From Guptibacillus hwajinpoensis (GTDB lineage: Bacteria; Bacillota; Bacilli; Bacillales; Guptibacillaceae), in assembly GCF_029277305.1 (NCBI RefSeq), contig NZ_CP119526.1: a DNA stretch of 64,000 nt. The stretch is one strand, 5' to 3'. The position numbers were made by a program, and so were the translations under genes. Below, piece after piece: positions 41,322 to 50,022 of this stretch. Numbering within the stretch: the first letter of the stretch is position 1; each line of letters begins with the position of its first letter. Below the pieces are notes generated by a model, which was not told where the DNA came from, searched no databases, and was given only the letters and a program-made list of their open reading frames with translations.

Positions 41322-41627
41322 TTAAGTAAGAGGAAATTGTCTGTCACAATCAAAATCCAACGTGAATTGCGAAACTTTTTCTAATGGAACACAAAGGGGC
41401 GTCGGAAATTCAAAAAATGGTGCATTTACCATTTTAATAATGACCGGAAATAACTCGATATGACCACGATAAACATCTATCAACTTCCCGCAGAAAATAG
41501 GTCGAAACGTTTGCCCGAATAAATTCAATTGATCTGATTCAGTTATAATCAATACCTCTTTCCCCAAATGAGATTTTAACTCTTTATATAACCGATCCTC
41601 TTGTTTTGGATGACGTTTACTCTCCAC
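41322..41627 (-). CDS. mnxE: MnxE-like small subunit (101 aa)
   Basis: Basic, polar N-terminus then the same module: LKSHLGKEVLIITESDQ, FCGKLIDVYRGHIELFPV, VPLEKVSQFTLDF. Two genes before mnxG and 24 bp before the mnxF-like gene, as in Bacillus SG-1. It shares pattern and length with the mnxF-like protein, so the two are probably ancient paralogues. Confidence 0.68.
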   Translation of the reverse strand: MESKRHPKQEDRLYKELKSHLGKEVLIITESDQLNLFGQTFRPIFCGKLIDVYRGHIELFPVIIKMVNAPFFEFPTPLCVPLEKVSQFTLDFDCDRQFPLT

Positions 41628-41666
41628 AAACAGACCTCCCTTTTCACTGCTTCATTCTTCATTCCA

Positions 41667-42446
41667 TTACTCACTACCCTTTAGTACTCTTCTAAATAAA
41701 AAAGCCGTCACTTGAAAAAAGCGAAGGGTTTTAATAAATTGTATATTTTGCATTTCCACACCATCATCTTTCACCTGAGAATAAAGGGTAAGCTTTCCTT
41801 GTTCAGAATTTGTAATCCTTCCTTTCTTCTTGGCCCCATCCTTAATGTGAACATCTACCCAGGAACCTTTCCATGAGCTAAGATTGGTTTGCAACGTCTC
41901 TTCATAGAATTGTTGCCGCAAAACTTCTCGTTTTGAAACCGTTTCTCCAAAGTTCCTTAAGAGTTTGGTCCGTAGATCATTGTCATAGATATAATGTTGA
42001 TGCGAATTGGAATAATTCGGTATACCAAACGGAATATTCGCTCTGTCAATATAGTCATATGGAATCCAAATACGGTCTTTTAGATTTGTAAGCATTACAA
42101 AATCTCGCCCAATAGCACTCACCTTCCCTTCTGTGTAGATTTTCTCGTTGACACCAGATCTTGAGTAAACTTCAACCTGTTGGTTCCGTTTCGACTTAAA
42201 AAACTTCTTAAGAGTCAAATACTTCCCTTTTAATTCATCTGTACTTGCGATATTTTGCAAATTACTAAGCGACATGTATTCCATAAAAAGCCTAGTTTCT
42301 TCTGTAGTGGTTGAAGTCGTCGGAGATGTTAACTGATCATCACTATCTGCAAGATTGTAAAGGTCTTCTGTAATCACTTCTCTTTCACGTTTTTCGAGTA
42401 ACTCCTTTGTATACTCCGGTAATCGAATCGTTTTATTTTGCTTCAT
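41667..42446 (-). CDS. Two-module protein at the head of the mnx operon (259 aa)
   Basis: Polar N-terminus, then two beta modules: LKKFFKSKRNQQVEVYSRSG...GKVSAIGRDFVMLTN...IWIPYDYIDRANI (about 85-150) and LSSWKGSWVDVHIKDGAKKKGRIT...MQNIQFIKTL (about 190-245). No signal peptide or metal motif. Position matches mnxD of SG-1, but homology is not established here. GGGGGAAG site before the ATG; 39 bp to the mnxE-like gene. Confidence 0.6.
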   Translation of the reverse strand: MKQNKTIRLPEYTKELLEKREREVITEDLYNLADSDDQLTSPTTSTTTEETRLFMEYMSLSNLQNIASTDELKGKYLTLKKFFKSKRNQQVEVYSRSGVNEKIYTEGKVSAIGRDFVMLTNLKDRIWIPYDYIDRANIPFGIPNYSNSHQHYIYDNDLRTKLLRNFGETVSKREVLRQQFYEETLQTNLSSWKGSWVDVHIKDGAKKKGRITNSEQGKLTLYSQVKDDGVEMQNIQFIKTLRFFQVTAFLFRRVLKGSE

Positions 42447-42642
42447 AAGCTTCCCCCATCATTCTAACCTCAGCTATATATATCGAATTCTCTTCACATA
42501 TATGTCATTCTTTTTCAATACAACTTATTCCACAAGTTAATGTAATGGTTATGTACGAAGGTTTAACTTAATATTATAACGTTATGCGGTGTTTTGATTT
42601 GCTCTAGGAAAAAATCGTGTTTCATGGGGGAGGGAGATATTC

Positions 42643-43056
42643 ATTACTATACTTGGTTGGATTTTGTACGGAAATTTCTTAATGATGTCTATTAGTTACT
42701 ATTATGTAAATAAAAATCGTAAACTAATTGGTTTTCAACTGGGTATGAATATTTCGACCATTATAGGTGGAATGGCTGCAATGACAACTGGTATCCTTTT
42801 GATTTACCAATATCCTTTCCACTTTACTTGGATAACCATTATCTCAACCTTAACAGGAATTTTTATTGGAAGTTTATTCGGGGGTATGTTTGATTATCAA
42901 ACCCTTTTAACAGGCTATGGAAGTGGAATGACGATGGGATTAATGGCACCCATGATTGGAGCATCTGCAAACTTTAGTACATTATTTATTGGACTAGTCG
43001 AAGCAGCATTTGGTATATCGTTCATTATCTTGTTTCTAGCCATACGAAATTCATAA
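42643..43056 (+). CDS. Four-helix membrane protein, apparent ATT start
   Basis: About 137 residues with four hydrophobic helices rich in Gly/Met (GMNISTIIGGMAAMTTGILL, GIFIGSLFGGMFDY, GSGMTMGLMAPMIGA). Unrecognised family, divergent from the mnx operon. GGGGGAGGGAG at 42627-42636 is correctly spaced only to ATT 42643, which restores a full first helix (TILGWILYGNFLMMSISYYY); TTG 42664 and ATG 42682 have no site. It is paralogous to the next gene. Confidence 0.65.
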   Translation: MTILGWILYGNFLMMSISYYYVNKNRKLIGFQLGMNISTIIGGMAAMTTGILLIYQYPFHFTWITIISTLTGIFIGSLFGGMFDYQTLLTGYGSGMTMGLMAPMIGASANFSTLFIGLVEAAFGISFIILFLAIRNS

Positions 43057-43071
43057 AAGAAGGTAATGTAA

Positions 43072-43536
43072 ATGGAGCACTATGTATTAGGATCATTGCT
43101 ATTTACCTTATTATTAGGCCTGCTACTATTCAGAAAAATGTTTCAATCTCGTAAGTTATTTAGTGATCGATTCGGGATGATTGTAGCAACTACTTACAGC
43201 GGTGTATTCAACTTCTCTATTGGAATGCACCTTTATCTTCTGCTGCCTGATTATGCTGAATTCATTAGTTGTGTAGTTGTTGTAATTGGGGGTGGGTCTG
43301 GGGTCATAATTGGATCTATCGTCAAGTTCCACTCTGTTTTGGCCGGCTTCTTCCATGGCACAGTCGGAGCGCTAATGGGCATGATGTTAGGAGTAGTCGT
43401 CTATAATCCTTCTCTATGTCGCTTGCCAGCGGTTAATGAAGCGATGTTAAATCAGTCTATTATTGTTCTATCCTCCTTTATATCATTCTTAACGGTTTCG
43501 ACACTTGGGTTACTTTACTACTCCTTTAAAGTATGA
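43072..43536 (+). CDS. Four/five-helix membrane protein, paralogue of its neighbour
   Basis: 154 residues. The core aligns with the upstream protein: SRKLFSDRFGMIVATTYSGVFNFSIGMHL versus NRKLIGFQLGMNISTIIGG, and GVIIGSIVKFHSVLAGFFHGTVGALMGMM versus GIFIGSLFGGMFDYQTLLTGYGSGMTMGLM. Conserved Gly/Met/His in the helices could suit metal transport, but this is a guess. 15 bp after the previous gene; an operon. Confidence 0.7.
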   Translation: MEHYVLGSLLFTLLLGLLLFRKMFQSRKLFSDRFGMIVATTYSGVFNFSIGMHLYLLLPDYAEFISCVVVVIGGGSGVIIGSIVKFHSVLAGFFHGTVGALMGMMLGVVVYNPSLCRLPAVNEAMLNQSIIVLSSFISFLTVSTLGLLYYSFKV

Positions 43537-43567
43537 ACATACCAATGGAAGCGAACTTCAAAACAAA

Positions 43568-43593
43568 AGCCACCAAATTATGATTTGGTGGCT
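43568..43593. terminator. Terminator between convergent membrane-protein genes
   Basis: AGCCACCAAAT / ATTTGGTGGCT, 11-bp perfect stem, 4-nt loop. Confidence 0.8.
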
Positions 43594-43597
43594 AAAC

Positions 43598-43990
43598 TTA
43601 TGACATAATCCCATGAATAAGCCCGAGCAAGGTGAAAACAACAAGGTGATCACCGATAGCCATCAAAAATGCTCTCGTTGACATCAGCCCGAATAATTGA
43701 TTTTTAAAATATACGATTGAGATCAGCAGGCCGATGACAAAACCTATAGCACCTCCCGTAAGGATGTTGTCAGAACCAGTTGCTTGTACTAGAACAGCTA
43801 CGAAAAATGAACTAATAAATGCAATGATGACAGCGAAAACATATTTGCCTAAACCTTTACTTTGATTGCTTATAATTTCCTCGTTATGAGCTCCTTTTTT
43901 ATCAGAAAGTAAAATAGAATAATAAATTCCTCCGTACATCATGTATACGATTGCCCCTATAAGTACTGCTAAATAATTAATTGCTAACAT
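43598..43990 (-). CDS. DUF1761 family membrane protein
   Basis: 130 residues, four hydrophobic helices, with NYLAVLIGAIVYMMYGGIYY at the N-terminus and AFLMAIGDHLVVFTLLGLIHGIM at the C-terminus, typical of DUF1761. Function unknown. It starts 15 bp after the AraC-type regulator and probably shares its transcript. Confidence 0.8.
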   Translation of the reverse strand: MLAINYLAVLIGAIVYMMYGGIYYSILLSDKKGAHNEEIISNQSKGLGKYVFAVIIAFISSFFVAVLVQATGSDNILTGGAIGFVIGLLISIVYFKNQLFGLMSTRAFLMAIGDHLVVFTLLGLIHGIMS

Positions 43991-44004
43991 ATTGTTACCC
44001 CCTA

Positions 44005-44946
44005 TTATTTTGGCTCTATGGCTAAAGCGATCGCCTTTATTTTCGTGACTACTGTTAAAGAAGAATTTTGCTGTTCAAATTGAACTAGTTCAATGGGATT
44101 GCCAAGATACTTATAACCACTTCCCGGTAACCAGTAGCTATACAGCTCTGCATAGCATTCAATTAATTTGTTTCGTTCAGCGTAATCAACTGGCTCAGCG
44201 AATTCATACAAAACGTGTTTTCCACCTGTAAATTGAGTTACAATCTCATTTTCAAGGTCTTCTGCATTACCTTTCTTTATTTCAATGCAGTAATCATAGC
44301 GACTTTTACTTGGTGGTGTAATATATGGATTATTCTTTGGGGTACCAAAGACCATCCCTTGATTGAGCAAACCTCTCGCATTGGCGTAGTGAAAGAATTC
44401 TTCCCAAACTTGCGGGATCCCTTCTGTGTATGGTCCTCTACTGTACCTTTTCACAATGGAGCGGTTCGGTAATTCAACTACTTTCACTCTCTCTAACGCC
44501 AACCACTTAAATGTAGTATACGTGCTACTGCTACTATTATCTTTCACATTATGGCTCATTTGTTTAGATTTCTTGCTATGATGATATTCTCTCGAAAAAT
44601 GCTCTAAATAAGCACCCTCTCTCCATTTCTTCGGGCTAACCTGAAAATAGGTGTTAAATGAATACGTAAAATAGGATAGCGATGTGAAACCACACATAAA
44701 CGCTATCTCTGTAATCGGTATGCCTTGTTCATAGATTAATAAATGGGCAGCTCTCTCGATTCGGAGTCGTTTAACGTAGTTAGCTGGTGTTTCACCAACA
44801 ATGCCTTTGAACAACTTTTGAAAATAAAAAGACGAATAGGTTGAAACTTTGGAGAGTCTTTCGAGAGGCAGTGATTCCTCTAAATGCTCTTCTATGTATT
44901 CTAGTACAAGATAGATCTGTCTTTGTTGATCAGTTCCGTATATCAC
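44005..44946 (-). CDS. AraC-family regulator with GyrI-like ligand domain
   Basis: 313 residues: N-terminal AraC double helix-turn-helix (residues 8-105, LYFQKLFKGI...ITEIAFMCGFTSLSYFTYSF) and a C-terminal SOUL/GyrI-like effector domain (about 150-310; VVELPNRSIVKRYSRGPYTEGIPQVWEEFFHYA). This is the Rob/BltR type that responds to small lipophilic compounds. Likely controls the DUF1761 gene behind it. Confidence 0.9.
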   Translation of the reverse strand: MIYGTDQQRQIYLVLEYIEEHLEESLPLERLSKVSTYSSFYFQKLFKGIVGETPANYVKRLRIERAAHLLIYEQGIPITEIAFMCGFTSLSYFTYSFNTYFQVSPKKWREGAYLEHFSREYHHSKKSKQMSHNVKDNSSSSTYTTFKWLALERVKVVELPNRSIVKRYSRGPYTEGIPQVWEEFFHYANARGLLNQGMVFGTPKNNPYITPPSKSRYDYCIEIKKGNAEDLENEIVTQFTGGKHVLYEFAEPVDYAERNKLIECYAELYSYWLPGSGYKYLGNPIELVQFEQQNSSLTVVTKIKAIALAIEPK

Positions 44947-45073
44947 TGGATAACTCCTTTGTTAATTGCATTTGCGGGTATGTCGTTTCGCTATATTTAA
45001 AGTATCGGACTTCGAAGTTGAGATGTTAAGGTCTTCTTTCATTATTAACGATGCACGATAAATCAATACAAAA

Positions 45074-45101
45074 AAGGATTTGCCTGAGGTGGCAAATCCT
45101 T
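45074..45101 (-). terminator. Second stem-loop downstream of ssrA
   Basis: AAGGATTTGCC / GGCAAATCCTT with T6 on the minus strand, 120 bp beyond the ssrA terminator and with no gene ending in it. The gap 44947-45236 otherwise shows only a faint family A repeat trace (45115-45155). Confidence 0.6.
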
Positions 45102-45218
45102 GGTCATTTAGGTATGATCTTTTCGTATATATTGTTGCTGAAAGCGGGAATTAGCTATGTGTGACTTTTTTTCTTTTAAGAACAACAATCACATAGAGAA
45201 AGTTTTTAGATATAAAAA

Positions 45219-45242
45219 AACCACCAAATATGTATTTGGTGG
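45219..45242 (-). terminator. Terminator of ssrA
   Basis: CCACCAAATA / TATTTGGTGG stem overlapping the encoded CCA end of tmRNA, followed on the minus strand by seven T residues. Confidence 0.85.
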
Positions 45243-45595
45243 AGACGGTGGGAGTCGAACCCACGTCCAGAAGTATCGGCACTTAAGCTTCTACGAGTGT
45301 AGTCGTTATATTATTGTTTCACTACAATTCTGCCTAACGACAGGCGTCTTTGTAGCTAGTCTGGTTAATCTCTTCCAACTTTCCTCAGACGGTGGATTGT
45401 TGGCGTATCCCACTTAAGTTGAGTCCCTTACCCTACCACATGGGCGATGGAGGGAGGAACCGCAAAACAGCTTACGCTGCTAGTGCGAAGTTGTTGTTTT
45501 CTTTGCCAGTTATAGGCATGGCGTTTTTAACGTAGCTCGCCAACTCGACTCGCGACTTAAGCTCGACCTACCCCTGTCGAATCCGTAACGTCCCC
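45237..45595 (-). ncRNA. ssrA: tmRNA
   Basis: Mature ends GGGGACGTTACGG (5', at 45595) and CCACCGTCTCCACCA (3') pair as the tRNA-like acceptor; the T-arm GGGAGTCGAACCC lies near 45250. The tag frame at 45472-45507 reads GKENNNFALAA followed by TAA, ending in the ALAA degradation signal recognised by ClpXP. Length 359 nt is normal. Located directly downstream of smpB, its protein partner. Confidence 0.97.
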
Positions 45596-45659
45596 ATATA
45601 AGAAATGAGAACCGAAAACGGGTAAGCAGTTAAGCTTAGTAATGTGTTTCGGTAATTTT

Positions 45660-45687
45660 AGTATAACATAAACGAACTTCCAATCAA
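45660..45687 (-). promoter_or_regulatory. Sigma-A promoter of ssrA
   Basis: On the minus strand TTGATT (45687-45682), 16-bp spacer, TATACT (45665-45660), about 65 bp upstream of the mature 5' end, so a short leader is removed by processing. Confidence 0.65.
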
Positions 45688-45694
45688 ATGGAAA

Positions 45695-46162
45695 CTATAT
45701 CCGTTGACGCTCTTTCAATGCTTTATCTACTTCACGCTTCATCGTCTTATCTTTCAGATCCTGACGCTTGTCGTACTTTTTCTTACCTTTGGCAAGACCA
45801 AGAAGCACTTTAGCGTAACCATTCTTGATGTAGACTTTAAGCGGAATGACCGTATAACCTTGCTCTTTCGTAAGGCCTATGAGCTTATCAATCTCTTTGC
45901 GTTTCATCAACAGCTTACGTGTACGAGTTGGATCGTGATTAAATCGATTGCCCTGCTCATACTCGTTGATGTGCATATTCAAGAGAAAGATTTCACCTTT
46001 ACGAATGATCGCATGAGAGTCTTTCAGGTTTACGCGTCTTGCCCTGATGGATTTGATTTCAGTACCTTGTAGAACCAATCCTGCTTCGTATGTTTCAATA
46101 ACTGAATAATCATGTCTAGCCTTTTTGTTTTGTGCAATGAGTCCACCATCACCTTTTGGCAT
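45695..46162 (-). CDS. smpB: SsrA-binding protein
   Basis: 155 residues: NKKARHDYSVIETYEAGLVLQGTEIKSIR core, GLAKGKKKYDKR and the basic C-terminal tail (KDKTMKREVDKALKERQR) that enters the mRNA channel. Binds tmRNA for ribosome rescue. ATG 46162 follows GGGGGAC; six upstream in-frame codons are not used. It lies downstream of rnr, whose product degrades the released mRNA. Confidence 0.97.
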   Translation of the reverse strand: MPKGDGGLIAQNKKARHDYSVIETYEAGLVLQGTEIKSIRARRVNLKDSHAIIRKGEIFLLNMHINEYEQGNRFNHDPTRTRKLLMKRKEIDKLIGLTKEQGYTVIPLKVYIKNGYAKVLLGLAKGKKKYDKRQDLKDKTMKREVDKALKERQRI

Positions 46163-46258
46163 GACCGTCCCCCCTCTCAAACGTCGAACTCCAGTATATC
46201 AATTTGGTCAGAATAAGTCAAGATGACTTACTCTGACCGATGACTTGCTTCTTTCTAT

Positions 46259-48586
46259 TTAAGCATTGTTATTTCGACGCTTTTTCTTTTTGTTTTTCGG
46301 CTTCTTTTTCGTTCCTTGACCGTCTTTTGGCGGAGAGAACTTTCGCTTTTTAGAGCCGGCATCTGTTGTTTTGTTTGAAGACTTACCGCGTTTTTTACGC
46401 TTACCGCCTTCAATAACTTTCGGGGTCTCTCTTCTGCGACGTTCTTTCGGTGGCTTCATACCAACGATCTCAAAGTCAATTGCGCGATCATCAATGTTAA
46501 CATTCAATACGCGAATCGAGATCTCATCACCGATGCGATAGACATTACCTGTCCGTTCGCCAATCATCGCATAAGCACCTTCGTCATAATGGTAATAGTC
46601 ATCTGTTAAATAACTAACGTGAACAAGACCTTCAATTGTATTCGGTAATTCAACAAACAAACCAAAGTTCGTTACGCCACTAATGACACCTTCAAACTCT
46701 TCCCCAATTTTATCTAACATAAACTGAGCTTTCTTCAGATCATCTGTTTCGCGTTCTGCCTCGACTGCACGTCTTTCCATTGCGGAAGCGTGCTGAGCGA
46801 TTTCACCTAGCGATTCGTTCCATTTGGAAATCGTCTGATTATCAACCTTCTTCTCGAAGAGGTACGTGCGAATTAAACGATGCACAATCAAATCAGGATA
46901 ACGACGAATTGGTGATGTGAAATGTGTATAGAAGTCTGTAGATAGTCCAAAGTGACCTAGACTTTCAGGGAAATACTTCGCCTGTTGCATAGAACGAAGC
47001 ATCACTTTACTAATAACAGCTTCTTCAGGCTCACCTTTCACTTCTTCTAAAAGCTTCTGCAACGCGCGAGGATGAACCGTATTGGCATTCCCTCTCACAA
47101 CATAACCGAAGTTTGTAATGAACTCGAAGAACGTATTAAGCTTATCCGCATCTGGATCTTCGTGAATACGATACATGAACGGCACTTCCATAAAGTGAAA
47201 ATGCTGTGCGACGGTTTCGTTTGCGACAAGCATAAATTCTTCAATTAATCGCTCAGCTACTGAACGTTCACGCTGTACAATTTCTTGTGGAGTTCCTTCT
47301 TCATCGACAAGGACTTTCGCTTCAGCGAAATCAAAATCAATTGCGCCTCGTTCGAAACGACCTTTACGTAGAATTTCTGCAAGCTCACCCATGCCATCGA
47401 AAAATGGTACAAGAGATTTGTAGCGCTCAAGCACTTCATCATCTTCACGCTGAAGGATTTTACGTACATCTGTATAAGTCATTCGTTCATTCGTACGAAT
47501 GACACTTGGGAAGATCTCATGGTTTACAACTTCACCCTGTGGCGAAATTTCCATTTCACAAGAAATGGTCAAACGATCGACTTGAGGATTTAAGCTACAA
47601 ATACCATTTGAAAGTCGATGTGGAATCATTGGAATAACGCGGTCTACAAGATAGACACTCGTTCCACGATCAAGAGCTTCCTGATCAATAGGAGAATTCT
47701 CTGTTACATAATACGTTACGTCAGCAATGTGAACGCCAAGCTTATAGTTACCGTTTGGAAGCTTCTCAACATTAACAGCATCATCCAAGTCTTTCGCATC
47801 GGCACCATCAATCGTAACGATGGTATCTTCACGAAGATCTCGTCTTCCTTCAATTTCTTTCTCATCGATTTGATCTGGGGTTTTATGAGCTTGATCCATC
47901 GCAGCTTCAGGGAATTCACCTGGAAGCTCGTGCTTATAGATGATTGATAAAATATCGACGCCTGGATCGTTTTTGTGGCCAAGGATTTCGGTAATACGTC
48001 CTTCAGCACTCATGCGACCTTCAGGATATTTGGTAATTTCGACAACTACTTTGTGGCCATCAACAGCACCACCGGTTGAACCTTTTGGAACAAAGATATC
48101 GTGAGGGATGCGTTTATCATCAGCAATAACAAAACCAAAGTGCTTGCTATCAGAATACGTACCGACCGTGCGCTTCACACCACGCTCAATAATCCGGATG
48201 ACTGTACCTTCCGGACGAGTTCCTGATGATTTTTGATGAAGACGAACGATCACGCGGTCGCCATTCATTGCTCCTTCTAAATCACCTTGATTAATGTATA
48301 CATCTTTCTCACCTGTATCACTATCGGAAATGAGAAATGCAAATCCTTTCGCATGAACCTGAAGCTTACCTCGTACTAGGTTCATCTTCTCAGGAATACC
48401 GTAGCGATTGCTTCTTGTTCTAACGATTAACCCTTCATCTTCCAAACCATTTAACGTTTTAACAAATTCCTTAAATTCACTGGAGTCTTTTAGACCAAAC
48501 ACTTCTTCAAGCTCCTGAACGGTAAGAGGCTTGTATGCCTCGTCTCTCATGAAGCTCAATATTTTCTCATAATGTTCTTCTGCCAT
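46259..48586 (-). CDS. rnr: Ribonuclease R
   Basis: 775 residues: N-terminal winged helix, two cold-shock domains (about 75-230), RNB catalytic domain (DAKDLDDAVNVEKLPNG with the metal-binding aspartates, about 273-285), S1 domain (EFEGVISGVTNFGLFVELPN, about 640-725) and a very basic tail. A 3'-5' exoribonuclease for structured RNA, working with tmRNA. It lies 33 bp from the esterase gene, in the usual Bacillus order. Confidence 0.97.
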   Translation of the reverse strand: MAEEHYEKILSFMRDEAYKPLTVQELEEVFGLKDSSEFKEFVKTLNGLEDEGLIVRTRSNRYGIPEKMNLVRGKLQVHAKGFAFLISDSDTGEKDVYINQGDLEGAMNGDRVIVRLHQKSSGTRPEGTVIRIIERGVKRTVGTYSDSKHFGFVIADDKRIPHDIFVPKGSTGGAVDGHKVVVEITKYPEGRMSAEGRITEILGHKNDPGVDILSIIYKHELPGEFPEAAMDQAHKTPDQIDEKEIEGRRDLREDTIVTIDGADAKDLDDAVNVEKLPNGNYKLGVHIADVTYYVTENSPIDQEALDRGTSVYLVDRVIPMIPHRLSNGICSLNPQVDRLTISCEMEISPQGEVVNHEIFPSVIRTNERMTYTDVRKILQREDDEVLERYKSLVPFFDGMGELAEILRKGRFERGAIDFDFAEAKVLVDEEGTPQEIVQRERSVAERLIEEFMLVANETVAQHFHFMEVPFMYRIHEDPDADKLNTFFEFITNFGYVVRGNANTVHPRALQKLLEEVKGEPEEAVISKVMLRSMQQAKYFPESLGHFGLSTDFYTHFTSPIRRYPDLIVHRLIRTYLFEKKVDNQTISKWNESLGEIAQHASAMERRAVEAERETDDLKKAQFMLDKIGEEFEGVISGVTNFGLFVELPNTIEGLVHVSYLTDDYYHYDEGAYAMIGERTGNVYRIGDEISIRVLNVNIDDRAIDFEIVGMKPPKERRRRETPKVIEGGKRKKRGKSSNKTTDAGSKKRKFSPPKDGQGTKKKPKNKKKKRRNNNA

Positions 48587-48619
48587 TGTCTTCCACCTTC
48601 TTTCTAGTTAACTAAATTA

Positions 48620-49366
48620 TTACTCTGACCACTCAAGGCCATCTAAAAATGCATGTACATCTTTATGAAGCTGTTCTTTCTCTTTACCAAGCGTGATGGC
48701 ATGCGTCGAGTTCTCGTACCATTTAAGACTTTTCTCATCCGCTTCAATATGATCGTGAATAATAGTTGCGCTTTCTGTATTGATCATTTCGTCATGACGA
48801 GCTTGTGCGACAAATGTTGGTGCATAAATCATATCAATGTTTTCGCGAACGTCGTAGATTAAGTCTCTTAATTCACCAAGCGTGTTCATAGGCGTTTCCT
48901 TAAATGCTTCCATTTCCTCTTCAATTTGTTCAGGAGTTTTACGTTCGAATTTCTTATATTCTCTCGCATAGGAGAGGACACCCTGATACATCGTTTCTTC
49001 ATCTTTCATATCCATTGGAGCGCACATGGGTACGATTCCCTTTACAGGAACAGTATAGCCTAGCTTTAGAGAAAATACGCCTCCAAGAGATAACCCAACA
49101 ACTGCAATTTCATCATGGCCCATCCCCTTAAGCTTTTCATAGCCATCCATTACGTTTTTCCACCAGTCTTTTGGACCTGTATGTACTAACTCCTCAGGTG
49201 GCACACCATGTCCATCATATTGGGGCGCATGACATGTGTAACCTTGCTCCTGTAGATATCTTCCCATCATTCTTACATCAGCTGAATTTCCTGTAAAGCC
49301 ATGCAACATTAATACCGCGCGATTGCCTCCCTCAAATGTAAATGGCTTGGGTGCAACTACTTTCAT
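48620..49366 (-). CDS. Est30-type carboxylesterase
   Basis: 248-residue alpha/beta hydrolase with catalytic Ser93 (GLSLGG), Asp192 (ARHDEM) and His222 (STHAIT), positions that match Geobacillus Est30; oxyanion segment LHGFTGNSAD. It hydrolyses short- to medium-chain esters. Gene order secG-esterase-rnr is conserved in Bacillus. Confidence 0.94.
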   Translation of the reverse strand: MKVVAPKPFTFEGGNRAVLMLHGFTGNSADVRMMGRYLQEQGYTCHAPQYDGHGVPPEELVHTGPKDWWKNVMDGYEKLKGMGHDEIAVVGLSLGGVFSLKLGYTVPVKGIVPMCAPMDMKDEETMYQGVLSYAREYKKFERKTPEQIEEEMEAFKETPMNTLGELRDLIYDVRENIDMIYAPTFVAQARHDEMINTESATIIHDHIEADEKSLKWYENSTHAITLGKEKEQLHKDVHAFLDGLEWSE

Positions 49367-49571
49367 GCTGTAATCCTCCTCATAGTGATCCGGTCATAAT
49401 ATTAGTTTTACCTTCAAAAATGCGGTTTATCCTGCCCTTGAAAGTTGTAATGTATCTCTCTTACTATATTTTACCTGTTTGGAACGGAAGGCAAAAGAAA
49501 TTCGTCTTCTCTCTTCTTTCCCTCTTCTATTCGACAAAAAACCAGCTTTTTGAATTTAGCTTAATCGTTGG

Positions 49572-49712
49572 TGTCATAGACATTGTTTCTATGGAGAAAT
49601 GTTAATTTCCGCTCCAGGTGCTCGCTTTCTACGGGACTTGCATCCTTCCGCTCCAATTAGCGTAGTCAGGTTCTTTTACGAAAATACTTTCAAAAACAAC
49701 AATCTTTTAGAA
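49572..49712. repeat. Family A repeat, internally deleted, tandem with the next copy
   Basis: CATAGACATTGTTTCTATGG...ATTTCCGCTCCAGGTGCTCG, then directly GACTTGCATCCTTCCGCTCC...AACAATCTTTTAGAAAGG. The middle of the core is missing. Confidence 0.75.
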
Positions 49713-49942
49713 AGGCTCTTTTCGTAAACAATGTTCCTATATGAGTGGTTCAATTTCCGCTCCAGGATGCTCGCTTTCCGCGGGGCGGGCGGTGAGCCTC
49801 CTCGTCCCTAACGCTCCTGCGGGGTCTCACCTGTCCCGCTAGTCCCGCAGGAGTCGAGCATCCTTCCGCTCCAATCACTAAGTGTGGTTTTTTATTCAAT
49901 AATTGTTTCAAAAACAACAATCTTTTAGAAAAGAGCCTTTAG
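49711..49942. repeat. MITE-like repeat, family A, full-length copy
   Basis: Starts by sharing its GGCTCTTTTCG end with the end of the previous copy, so the two are fused head to tail. Core identical in plan to 3134-3364. A short duplication of the right end (TTTAGAAAAGAGCC) follows. These two copies fill the gene-free stretch 49367-49980. Confidence 0.82.
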
Positions 49943-49981
49943 AAAAGAGCCATTTAAAAAAATCATTCTTTATAAATGAAA

Positions 49982-50012
49982 AAAGCAGCAAGTGGATCAC
50001 ACCTGCTGCTTT
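49982..50012 (-). terminator. Terminator of secG
   Basis: AAAGCAGCA / TGCTGCTTT stem just after the secG stop, with T-rich sequence on the minus strand. Confidence 0.75.
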
Positions 50013-50022
50013 CTCTAATACG

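Noticed and set aside
42480..42560. SigK or SigE promoter for the mnx operon
   Set aside because: CATATATGT on the minus strand resembles sporulation -10 elements but mismatches the SigK pattern at two positions and no good -35 was found, so it is not listed as a feature.
45105..45160. Another family A repeat
   Set aside because: Only GATCTTTTCGTATATATTGTTGC resembles the terminal segment; the core is absent, so it was not listed as a copy.
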